Part shown: one piece after another, positions 8,001 through 14,533 of the stretch | Layout: each line of letters starts with the position of its first letter | How positions within the stretch are numbered: the first letter of the stretch is position 1 | Source: CAZHOV01 sp964534315 | GTDB taxonomy: Bacteria; Bacteroidota; Bacteroidia; Chitinophagales; Saprospiraceae | Length of the DNA: 14,533 nucleotides | NCBI GenBank assembly: GCA_964534315.1 | Contig: CAZHOV010000140.1 | Span: 1-14,533, forward strand | Direction: 5' to 3' | The notes under the pieces: model-generated | What the model was told of the DNA's origin: nothing | Seen by the model: only the letters and a program-made list of their open reading frames with translations | The model's database searches: none | Made by a program: the position numbers and the translations under genes

Positions 8001-10190
8001 CTACCGAATAAACATCATCTCTCTGTATTTAACCAGCGGCCATTCGGCGTCTTCTACATTCATTTCCAATTGATCGGCATGTTGGCGAATCTTGTCCATG
8101 AGTGGTCTGATCTCGTTGGCGTAAATAGCAGCAGCTTCGTGAGCTTCGGTGGCTTTGTGTACTTTTTCCTGCGCCTTATCCAACGATTTGATATTGGCAT
8201 AAATACTATTTACGTGTTCCGAAACGTGCTGGATCATCTCGCGCTGAAATGCGTAAGCCTGGTCATCAAAGCCGGCTTTGATCAGGGCGTTCATATTGTC
8301 GAGCAGATTGGATTGATAGTGCAGAGATGCCGGAATGACATAATTCAAGGCCAATTCTTCTAAGGCTCTGGCTTCGATAGCAATTTTGGTGCTATAGTTT
8401 TCGAGCATCACTTCATAATGCGCCACCAATTCCTTTTCGGTAAATACGCCGCCATTGATAAATAATTCCTTTCCTTTATCAGAAACGTAAGCTTTCAGGG
8501 CTTCAGGTGTCGTCAAATCGTTAGAGAGCCCTCTTTTAGCAGCTTCTTCTTTCCACGCTTCGCTATAGTTATCGCCTTCGAAGAGAATGGGCTTAGCTTC
8601 CTGAATATATCGTTTCAAAACAGAAAGAATAGCAGATGGTCGTTCTTTTCCAGCTTCCATTTTGGCTTCGACATCTGCCTTAAATTTGGTAAGCTGCATC
8701 CCCATCATCGTATTGAGGGCTGTCATCGGAGATGCGCAATTGACGCTTGATCCGGCCATTCTAAACTCAAACTTGTTTCCTGTAAAGGCAAAGGGGGAAG
8801 TCCGGTTTCGATCGGTATTGTCTAATTCAAGATTTGGGATCTTGCTGAGCAGATCTAAAACTACTTTGACATCATCAGGGGTATCTTGTCCTTCTTCAAT
8901 ACGAGTCAGTACTTTGGAAAGGACTTCTCCTATGAAAACAGAAATGATTGCCGGGGGCGCTTCATTAGCTCCAAGCCGATGATCATTGGAAGCGGAGGCC
9001 ACGCTAGCTCTCAGGATATCTGCATATCCAGCAACTGCCCGGATAGTATTGACAAAAAAGGTTAGAAACCTCAGATTCTTACCGGGATATTCTCCGGGAG
9101 AAAGCAGGTTTTTTCCGGTATTGGTACCGATAGACCAATTGTTGTGCTTTCCAGAACCATTAACTCCGTCAAAGGGTTTTTCGTGAAGCAGCACCCGCAG
9201 TCGATGTCTTTTGGCTACCCGGTCCATCATATCCATCAAAAGCTGATTATGGTCTACTGCCACATTTACTTCTTCAAACATCGGAGCCAGTTCATACTGG
9301 CCCGGCCCCACTTCATTATGTCTGGTACGTACCGGTATTCCCAACATATGGCATTCTGTTTCCAGGTCGCGCATAAAAGCGTAGACTCTTTCCGGGATAG
9401 ACCCGAAATAATGATCATCCAGTTGCTGCCCTTTGGGCGAATGCATCCCCACTAATGTTCTTCCGGTCATAACCAGGTCTGGGCGGGCATTGAAAAGGGC
9501 CTCATCGATCAGGAAATATTCTTGTTCCCATCCCAGGGTAGCCGTTACTTTATTGACCTTTTCATCGAACCACTGGCAAACCGGTATCGCCGCCTTTTCG
9601 AGGAGGGCCTGAGATTTGAGCAAGGGAAGTTTGTAGTCTAGTGCATCTCCGGAGTACGTAACAAAGATGGTAGGAATACAGAGGGTCTTCCCTTCTTGCA
9701 GTTCAAGGATGAAGGCTGGGGAAGAAGGGTCCCAGGCGGTATATCCACGAGCTTCAAAGGTAGAACGCAGTCCCCCACCGGGAAAGCTCGAACCATCGGG
9801 TTCTTGTTGCGCCAACTCGCTTCCTCCGAATTCCTCCACTGCCGTACCATTCATATTCAGGGTAAAGAAGGAGTCGTGTTTTTCGGCAGTCCGGCCAGTA
9901 AGCGGTTGAAACCAGTGCGCAAAATGCGTAGCGCCTTTATCCATGGCCCACTTTTTCATGGCAGCAGCAACAACATCAGCTACCTCACGCGACAATTTAC
10001 TGCCTGCTTGGATAGCGGCCTTTACACTCAGGTAAGCTTCTTCGGGTAAATACTCCCGCATTGCTTTTTCATTGAAAACATTACTGCCAAAGAAGGATGA
10101 GATCTTCCCGTCAGGTTGTTCTGATAAATGTATATCGAAGTCGGTGCGATTTAAAATAGTGTCGATTGCGTTAAATCTAGGATGTGACAT
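8001..10190 (-). CDS. glnN: Type III glutamine synthetase
   Basis: The enzyme joins ammonium to glutamate using ATP to make glutamine in the cytoplasm. The 729-residue length fits the GSIII family (about 700-730), clearly longer than GSI or GSII. The active-site blocks are in order: GWEQEYF at 220-226, RHNEVGPGQYELAP at 290-303 (metal and glutamate binding), KPFDGVNGSGKHNNWS at 338-353 (ATP and ammonium region), and NRTSPFAFTGNKFEFR at 462-477. The C-terminal 200 or so residues are the helical extension typical of GSIII, ending KYREMMFIR. The ATG at 10190 starts MSHPRFNAIDTI. No key residue appears to be missing. It is transcribed alone: no amt or glnK lies beside it, and both neighbours point the other way. 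A promoter about 210 bp upstream would give a long leader containing a small hairpin, where nitrogen-dependent control could act. Confidence 0.97.
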   Translation of the reverse strand: MSHPRFNAIDTILNRTDFDIHLSEQPDGKISSFFGSNVFNEKAMREYLPEEAYLSVKAAIQAGSKLSREVADVVAAAMKKWAMDKGATHFAHWFQPLTGRTAEKHDSFFTLNMNGTAVEEFGGSELAQQEPDGSSFPGGGLRSTFEARGYTAWDPSSPAFILELQEGKTLCIPTIFVTYSGDALDYKLPLLKSQALLEKAAIPVCQWFDEKVNKVTATLGWEQEYFLIDEALFNARPDLVMTGRTLVGMHSPKGQQLDDHYFGSIPERVYAFMRDLETECHMLGIPVRTRHNEVGPGQYELAPMFEEVNVAVDHNQLLMDMMDRVAKRHRLRVLLHEKPFDGVNGSGKHNNWSIGTNTGKNLLSPGEYPGKNLRFLTFFVNTIRAVAGYADILRASVASASNDHRLGANEAPPAIISVFIGEVLSKVLTRIEEGQDTPDDVKVVLDLLSKIPNLELDNTDRNRTSPFAFTGNKFEFRMAGSSVNCASPMTALNTMMGMQLTKFKADVEAKMEAGKERPSAILSVLKRYIQEAKPILFEGDNYSEAWKEEAAKRGLSNDLTTPEALKAYVSDKGKELFINGGVFTEKELVAHYEVMLENYSTKIAIEARALEELALNYVIPASLHYQSNLLDNMNALIKAGFDDQAYAFQREMIQHVSEHVNSIYANIKSLDKAQEKVHKATEAHEAAAIYANEIRPLMDKIRQHADQLEMNVEDAEWPLVKYREMMFIR

Positions 10191-10244
10191 ATTATCGATT
10201 TAAATGATAAAATTTGATAACTAAAAACAAAGAAAGACTGGTAA

Positions 10245-10268
10245 CTCAAAACACCCGGGGTATTTGAG
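10245..10268 (-). promoter_or_regulatory. Small hairpin in glnN leader
   Basis: CTCAAA at 10245-10250 pairs with TTTGAG at 10263-10268, and ACC pairs with GGT nearer the loop. It lies about 55 bp upstream of the glnN ATG, inside the predicted leader. There is no T tract, so a leader structure is more likely than a terminator. It could also be chance. Confidence 0.3.
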
Positions 10269-10398
10269 ACACCCGCAGCAAAAATTATGCTAAAACATGA
10301 CCGTTATCCTGTTTTTGAAGAAGGTTAGCCGTGATAAAAAATTGCGTAGGAGTTACGTAATAATTACAAAAATTGCTCTTCTAAATTTTTTTATCTTA

Positions 10399-10429
10399 CA
10401 AAACTACGTAAATATTCTTTTTTAAGAAA
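10399..10429 (-). promoter_or_regulatory. Bacteroidota-type promoter for glnN
   Basis: On the minus strand TAGTTTTG (10406-10399) is an exact TAnnTTTG element. TTTC (10429-10426) is a three-of-four -33 match at a 19-bp spacing. The leader to the ATG would be about 200 bases. It shares CGTAGTTTTGT with the promoter of the 5787 ORF. Confidence 0.5.
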
Positions 10430-10453
10430 GGGTTAATCCTCCTTTTTATATCT

Positions 10454-10461
10454 TATCTTTG
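10454..10461 (+). promoter_or_regulatory. Likely -7 element for the 10493 gene
   Basis: TATCTTTG matches TAnnTTTG exactly and sits about 31 bp before the ATG at 10493, a normal distance. No clear TTTG is found at the -33 position. It diverges from the glnN promoter about 50 bp away. Confidence 0.45.
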
Positions 10462-10492
10462 ATCCGACTCATAATTCCAATTAATAAACCAT

Positions 10493-12646
10493 ATGATATT
10501 TTTTTCCGGTTCTTTGGATAAGCTATTTCGGATTACCTACTTAAACTCCTGTTGTTTCTGTAAAAACCTTCTGCTTCTGCCCCTGGTCTTGCTTGCCGCC
10601 TCCCTCCATGCGCAAGTCGACACCTTAAACCCGTTAATTCCGCTTGAAAATCAGGATTTTATTGAGGATCTGATCCAGGATCGCTCTACAGCTGAAGAGA
10701 GTGAATTTGATTTCAACACCTTATTTGAAGAATTGGAATACTACCGCCGCAAACCCTTAAATTTAAATAAAGCCACCCGGGAAGAACTTGCCGATTTAAA
10801 TATCCTTTCCGAGTTACAAATTACCCGTATCCTGGAATTCAGGGAGAAAGCAGGAAACTTTATTTCCATCTACGAATTACAGGCCGTCCCGGACTTAAAC
10901 TTAGAGACCCTTCAAATCATCCGACCGTTTATTACGGTGAAGGGAGATGTAGACGATTTCCAGATACCGATCTGGAAAATGATTTATGAGGGCGAAAATG
11001 AACTCTATCTTCGATGGTCCAGAGTATTGGAAACTACCAGAGGTTTTCAGGTAGATGAAGACACCCGGGAGCCGCGCTTTGCGGGGGATCCCAACAAATT
11101 ATATATGCGATTTAGACACCGTTACTCCAATCGCCTCAGCTATGGAATTACGGCAGAAAAAGATGCAGGTGAAGATTTTTTCACCGGAAGCAATCCGCAA
11201 GGTTTTGATTTCTACTCCGCCCACTTTTATTTGCGCAATTACAATAAATTTCTCAATGCGGTTGCCATCGGAGATTATACCATCAGTTTCGGACAGGGGC
11301 TGATCCTGCACAATGGATTTGGGGGTGGGAAAAGCGCTCAGGTATTGAATATCAAAAAGTCGGGTCGAACGATCCGGCCCTACTCATCAGTCAATGAATC
11401 TAATTTTTTCAGGGGGGTGGCTACATCGGTTCAGCTCAATAAAAATTTTGAGCTTACCGCCTTTGGGTCGGTCAGAAATCGCGACGGCAACCTCACCTCT
11501 CAGGATACACTGGATAATGAGCCCATTGTTCTGTTTTCTTCCTTTCAGGAATCAGGCTTTCACCGGACGATCAATGAGATAGAGGATGAAAACGCTATTC
11601 AACAAACTACTTTTGGGGGTAATATTGTCTTTAAGGATAATCACTTCAATATTAGCGCAAATGTACTTTATGATATTTTTGACAAGCCCTTTTCCAGGCG
11701 GATTCAACCCTACAATGCTTTTGCCTTTCAGGGTGACCGGTTGCTCAACACGAGTCTCGCCTATTCAGCTATTTTTTCGAATGTCCATTTTTTTGGAGAA
11801 ACGGCCTGGAGCGACAACGGCGGGATAGCCACACTAAACGGTTTCTTTCTTGGGCTAGACAGAAAGCTGGATATGGGGATATTGATGCGCTTTTTCGAAC
11901 GTGATTACCAGGCACTTAATGCCAATCCCTTTGCTGAAACTACTCAGGGTAATAATGAGCAAGGGATTTACCTGGGCATTGATTTTCATCCCAACAGAAA
12001 TTGGTCATGGAGCGGATATGTGGATCTATACCAGCATCCATGGCTTCGCTTTCGCACCGATGCCCCTTCCAGAGGCCAAGAGTTCAGAACCCGCCTCACT
12101 TATCGGATCAAGCGAAAGCTGGAAGTGTTTGTAGAAGCCCGGACAGAAACCAAACAACTCAATACACCGGATAATGAAACCAAAACGGATTTCCTTTCTG
12201 AAACCCAGCTTACCCAGATCAGAATACATGTTGCCAATAAAGTCTCTAAATCGTTGGAGTTGCGCAATCGGGTACATATTGGTTTTTTTGACGATGGTGT
12301 CAATCAATTTAGCGGCTATCAGATGCATCAGGATATTATTTTCAAACCCATGAATTTCCCCCTTTCTTTTACGACCCGGTTTGCCATTTTCAATACCGAT
12401 GATTATGCAGTCCGCTTTTATGTTTATGAAAATGATTTGCTCTACAGCTTTTCCATTCCGGCTTATTATGACCGGGGAACCCGTTTTTATATCAATCTCA
12501 GATACAAAGGAATAAGAAATCTAACTTTAGAAGCCCGGTTTGCCCAAACTTATTTTTCCGACAGGGAGTCGATCGGTGGTGGAAATGATCTCATCGAAGG
12601 TAATACCAGAACCGAATTGAAAGCTCAGCTTCAGTACAAGTTTTAG
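10493..12646 (+). CDS. Helix-hairpin-helix protein with probable outer-membrane beta barrel (717 aa)
   Basis: Residues 1-41 form a signal peptide with a long N-region, a leucine-rich core (LLLLPLVLLAA) and a likely cut near SLHAQ. Residues about 88-148 are a ComEA-like double helix-hairpin-helix region (LNLNKATREELADLNILSE, then ILEFREKAGNFISIYELQ and LNLETLQIIRPF), a fold that usually contacts the DNA backbone or mediates protein contacts. From about 165 to the end the protein consists of alternating aromatic/polar strands (LYMRFRHRYSNRLSYGITAEK, LEVFVEARTETK, TELKAQLQYKF). It ends in phenylalanine, as outer-membrane barrels usually do. It is therefore probably an outer-membrane barrel with a periplasmic HhH head. 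Similar HhH proteins are, to my knowledge, widespread but uncharacterised in Bacteroidota. A DNA-uptake role is only a guess. Its stop overlaps the UbiA stop. Confidence 0.85.
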   Translation: MIFFSGSLDKLFRITYLNSCCFCKNLLLLPLVLLAASLHAQVDTLNPLIPLENQDFIEDLIQDRSTAEESEFDFNTLFEELEYYRRKPLNLNKATREELADLNILSELQITRILEFREKAGNFISIYELQAVPDLNLETLQIIRPFITVKGDVDDFQIPIWKMIYEGENELYLRWSRVLETTRGFQVDEDTREPRFAGDPNKLYMRFRHRYSNRLSYGITAEKDAGEDFFTGSNPQGFDFYSAHFYLRNYNKFLNAVAIGDYTISFGQGLILHNGFGGGKSAQVLNIKKSGRTIRPYSSVNESNFFRGVATSVQLNKNFELTAFGSVRNRDGNLTSQDTLDNEPIVLFSSFQESGFHRTINEIEDENAIQQTTFGGNIVFKDNHFNISANVLYDIFDKPFSRRIQPYNAFAFQGDRLLNTSLAYSAIFSNVHFFGETAWSDNGGIATLNGFFLGLDRKLDMGILMRFFERDYQALNANPFAETTQGNNEQGIYLGIDFHPNRNWSWSGYVDLYQHPWLRFRTDAPSRGQEFRTRLTYRIKRKLEVFVEARTETKQLNTPDNETKTDFLSETQLTQIRIHVANKVSKSLELRNRVHIGFFDDGVNQFSGYQMHQDIIFKPMNFPLSFTTRFAIFNTDDYAVRFYVYENDLLYSFSIPAYYDRGTRFYINLRYKGIRNLTLEARFAQTYFSDRESIGGGNDLIEGNTRTELKAQLQYKF

Positions 12647-13506
12647 ATAAACACATCCAGAATGACTAACGCGCCAAAGATAAGACTGGCCATGCCGTTA
12701 GTAGTGAAAAAAGCCAGATTTACCTTACTTAGATCATTGGGTTTTACAAGGGTGTGTTGGTATAATAGGAGGCCTACAAAAATAGCTGCGCCCACCCAGT
12801 GTATCCATACAAAGGCGGCAAACTGAGATTGAAGCAAATAACCTGCGGTGATCATTAGCCCGGCACACAACAAATGGATAAAAGAAGATAAGCGAAGCGC
12901 CTGTTTTTTGCCCAGCCAGGCCGGAATAGATTTCAAGCCATGTGATTGATCAAAATCTTCATCCTGCAGGGCATAAATAATATCAAATCCCGCAACCCAT
13001 AATAGTACGGCCACGGAATACAGGATAGGAATCAGATCAAAACCTCCTCCTGCAGCTAGATAAGCCCCGATCGGAGCGAGGGAAAGGCCCAATCCCAAAA
13101 CAAAATGACTAAAAGGAGTAAAGCGCTTGGTAAAACTATACCCCAGCACCACCAGTAAAGCGACCGGAGATAAGTAAAAACAAAGTGGATTGATAAAATA
13201 TGTCGTCCCAATAAATAAAAGGGCATTAACAACAATAAAAACAAGGGCATTCTCGGGTGTAATGATACCTGCAGGAATTTCCCTGCCTGCCGTCCTTGGA
13301 TTTTCTTTATCGATATCGCGATCCAGATAGCGGTTAAAAGCCATAGCAGCGCTACGAGCAAATACCATACAGAGCACCACCAATGCAAATAATTTCCAGT
13401 CAATAAATTTACCCACTGCTTGCATTCCAAGGAAAAACCCCAGCATAGCAAAGGGTAAAGCAAAGATGGTATGTGAAAACTTTATTAGTGAAAGGTAGTT
13501 TTTCAT
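12643..13506 (-). CDS. UbiA-family prenyltransferase (4-hydroxybenzoate polyprenyltransferase-like, possibly MqnP)
   Basis: This integral membrane enzyme attaches a polyprenyl chain to an aromatic acid in quinone synthesis. I chose the ATG at 13506 (MKNYLSLIKFSHTIFALPFA), the usual N-terminus of the family; a GTG at 13539 adds 11 polar residues and is less likely. The 287 aa carry about eight to nine hydrophobic segments. The first Asp-rich site is NRYLDRDID (Asn58, Asp62, Asp66) and the second is DIIYALQDEDFD (Asp175, Tyr178, Asp182, Asp186) followed by GLKSIP, both intact for Mg-diphosphate binding. The C-terminal KVNLAFFTTNG is also typical. Bacteroidota normally make menaquinone, and this subgroup is linked to the futalosine route (MqnP), so a menaquinone role fits better than ubiquinone; no other mqn gene lies in the window to confirm it. 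Confidence 0.9.
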   Translation of the reverse strand: MKNYLSLIKFSHTIFALPFAMLGFFLGMQAVGKFIDWKLFALVVLCMVFARSAAMAFNRYLDRDIDKENPRTAGREIPAGIITPENALVFIVVNALLFIGTTYFINPLCFYLSPVALLVVLGYSFTKRFTPFSHFVLGLGLSLAPIGAYLAAGGGFDLIPILYSVAVLLWVAGFDIIYALQDEDFDQSHGLKSIPAWLGKKQALRLSSFIHLLCAGLMITAGYLLQSQFAAFVWIHWVGAAIFVGLLLYQHTLVKPNDLSKVNLAFFTTNGMASLIFGALVILDVFI

Positions 13507-13590
13507 CGTATCGTTATCGTTTTTGGAGACTTGGAACACCTATGGGGTTTTGCATCAACGAAGGATCTATTTTAAAATCCCTGCAAGGCC

Positions 13591-13642
13591 CCGGTAAAAA
13601 AACAAAAAGCCTGTATAATTGATCACAATCATACAGGCTTTT
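13591..13642 (-). terminator. Intrinsic terminator after the DUF1573 gene
   Basis: AAAAGCCTGTATAATTG (13605-13621) pairs with CAATCATACAGGCTTTT (13626-13642) with one mismatch around a four-base loop. Read on the minus strand the stem is followed by TGTTTTTTT. It lies about 20 bp past the stop of the 13664-14257 gene and isolates that gene from ubiA. Confidence 0.85.
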
Positions 13643-13663
13643 ATTTTCTTTTCAAAAAGAAAT

Positions 13664-14257
13664 TTATTCGGAAGCAGTTCCAGGCTTGGCATTATCAGAA
13701 CCTGGCTTAGGTGTAACTTCACCTTTGATAGTCAAGAAGGTTTGACCATTAGGAATATTTGCATCGATCGTTACACGCTTTGTTTGCTTACCTTTCTTGC
13801 CCTTACTGTTAAATTCAACTTTAATCTCTCCTTTATCTCCAGGAGCAATAGGCTCTTTTGGCCAAGAAGGAACAGTACATCCGCAGCTACCTTTTGCATT
13901 GGTGATAACAAGCGGTTCGTTACCGGTATTGGTGAACTTGTATACGTGAGAAACTTTCTCTCCGTCTTCAACAACACCGAAATCAAATTCAGTTTCGTCA
14001 AACTCTACACTTGTAGTAGGACCGGTAGGCTTCTTAGGCTCAACAGTCTTATTAGCAGGGTTTGTAGCGGTTGTTGCAGCATTGTTAGCAGGGGCAGTCA
14101 CAGAAGTATTGTTTTGAGTAAGGCTCTCTCTAGCTTCCGCCTTAGCACTGTCATTACCACCGCCAAGCAGGCCATCAAAACCGCCTAGAAGGTTAACAAC
14201 CAATAAAATAGCTACTAATCCTAAAAGTCCAATTTGAATTTGTCTTGATCTATTCAT
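13664..14257 (-). CDS. Exported, membrane-anchored DUF1573 protein (197 aa)
   Basis: The ATG at 14257 starts MNRSRQIQIGLLGLVAILLVVNLL, an N-terminal membrane segment without a clear cleavage site, so the protein is likely anchored in the inner membrane facing the periplasm. Residues about 37-82 are a low-complexity linker rich in Ala, Asn, Thr and Pro. Residues about 83-182 form a DUF1573 domain: FDFGVVEDGEKVSHVYKFTN, then the signature GSCGCTVPSWPKEPIAPG with Cys125 and Cys127, and FLTIKGEV near the end. The domain has an Ig-like (ASH/MSP-type) beta-sandwich character and is common in Bacteroidota; its exact role is unknown to me. A short charged tail follows. It is a single-gene unit with its own promoter candidate and terminator. 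Confidence 0.9.
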   Translation of the reverse strand: MNRSRQIQIGLLGLVAILLVVNLLGGFDGLLGGGNDSAKAEARESLTQNNTSVTAPANNAATTATNPANKTVEPKKPTGPTTSVEFDETEFDFGVVEDGEKVSHVYKFTNTGNEPLVITNAKGSCGCTVPSWPKEPIAPGDKGEIKVEFNSKGKKGKQTKRVTIDANIPNGQTFLTIKGEVTPKPGSDNAKPGTASE

Positions 14258-14361
14258 TTTTCATTTTTAATTTAGTGAAGGAAAATAATTTGTTTATTCG
14301 CTAAAGGGATTTATTTTATGTTAGTAAAAGGATGAAATCCCCTGATTGTTTAACTCGATGA

Positions 14362-14369
14362 CAAAAATA
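14362..14369 (-). promoter_or_regulatory. Possible -7 element for the DUF1573 gene
   Basis: On the minus strand this reads TATTTTTG, an exact TAnnTTTG match about 105 bp before the ATG at 14257. No TTTG is present at the -33 position, so the call is weak. Confidence 0.35.
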
Positions 14370-14438
14370 TTGGTTTTTTTCCCATCCCCTGTTAATACCT
14401 ATTGAATAATTGTTAATGAGGTGTTAATAGGCTGCAGT

Positions 14439-14480
14439 GTGCAATGAGGAATGTGCAATGTGCAATGTGCAATGTGCAAT
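14439..14480. repeat. 7-bp tandem repeat array GTGCAAT x6
   Basis: Six consecutive 7-base units are present: GTGCAAT, a variant GAGGAAT, then four exact GTGCAAT copies. It lies in the intergenic region upstream of the DUF1573 gene. The unit length matches that of the arrays near 7750 and 7968, although the unit sequence differs. Confidence 0.85.
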
Positions 14481-14533
14481 TAAGGTTGTACGAAATCTTA
14501 TATAAATAGCATGAAAATCAAAAGCTTATTTTT

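Noticed and set aside
8070..10049. Several plus-strand ORFs across 8070-10049
   Set aside because: All are antisense shadows of glnN, whose family motifs cover the region.
13507..13539. GTG start at 13539 for the UbiA protein
   Set aside because: It would add a polar FQVSKNDNDT stretch before the conserved MKNYLSLIKFSHTIFALPFA start; the ATG at 13506 fits the family better.
13619..14188. 189-codon plus-strand ORF
   Set aside because: It is antisense to the DUF1573 gene, which has the correct signature motif, membrane start and terminator.

Overview
The window looks like chromosomal DNA from a member of the Bacteroidota. Four things point there: a secreted protein with a type IX secretion (T9SS) C-terminal sorting domain, a type III glutamine synthetase (GlnN), start sites mostly without a strong Shine-Dalgarno sequence, and several exact or near matches to the Bacteroidota -7 promoter element TAnnTTTG. 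The moderately AT-rich composition and the large surface-protein style would fit a Saprospiria-like lineage, but that finer placement is inference. I found no rRNA, tRNA, CRISPR array, insertion sequence or phage gene.

Layout. Bases 1-1570 (minus) hold the N-terminal 523 codons of a large secreted beta-helix-like surface protein that runs off the window edge. It has two consecutive signal-like segments and an abrupt GC-rich end. A gene-poor AT-rich spacer (1571-2939) follows, with only one doubtful 110-codon ORF. Next is a T9SS-exported 682-aa protein (2940-4988) with a terminator hairpin. It faces a small minus-strand pair: a 165-aa unrecognised protein (5102-5599) and, just upstream in another frame, a 44-codon ORF with a signal peptide (5653-5787). 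A divergent promoter region separates that pair from a 506-aa all-helical protein with a GTG start (6218-7738). A palindromic spacer with 7-bp tandem repeats lies between it and convergent glnN (8001-10190, minus). Divergent from glnN is a 717-aa helix-hairpin-helix plus probable outer-membrane barrel protein (10493-12646). Its stop overlaps the stop of a UbiA-family prenyltransferase (12643-13506, minus). The last gene is a DUF1573 exported protein (13664-14257, minus), with a terminator downstream and a 7-bp tandem array upstream.

Functionally this is mostly a housekeeping and cell-surface neighbourhood: ammonium assimilation (GlnN), quinone side-chain prenylation (UbiA/MqnP-like), and several exported proteins. 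The genes do not form one pathway; most sit alone with their own promoters and convergent or divergent neighbours. I did not find a convincing new multi-gene system. The observations most worth checking are the split signal-peptide/body pair at 5102-5787, the double signal region of the first gene, the HhH-barrel protein, and the 7-bp intergenic repeat arrays.
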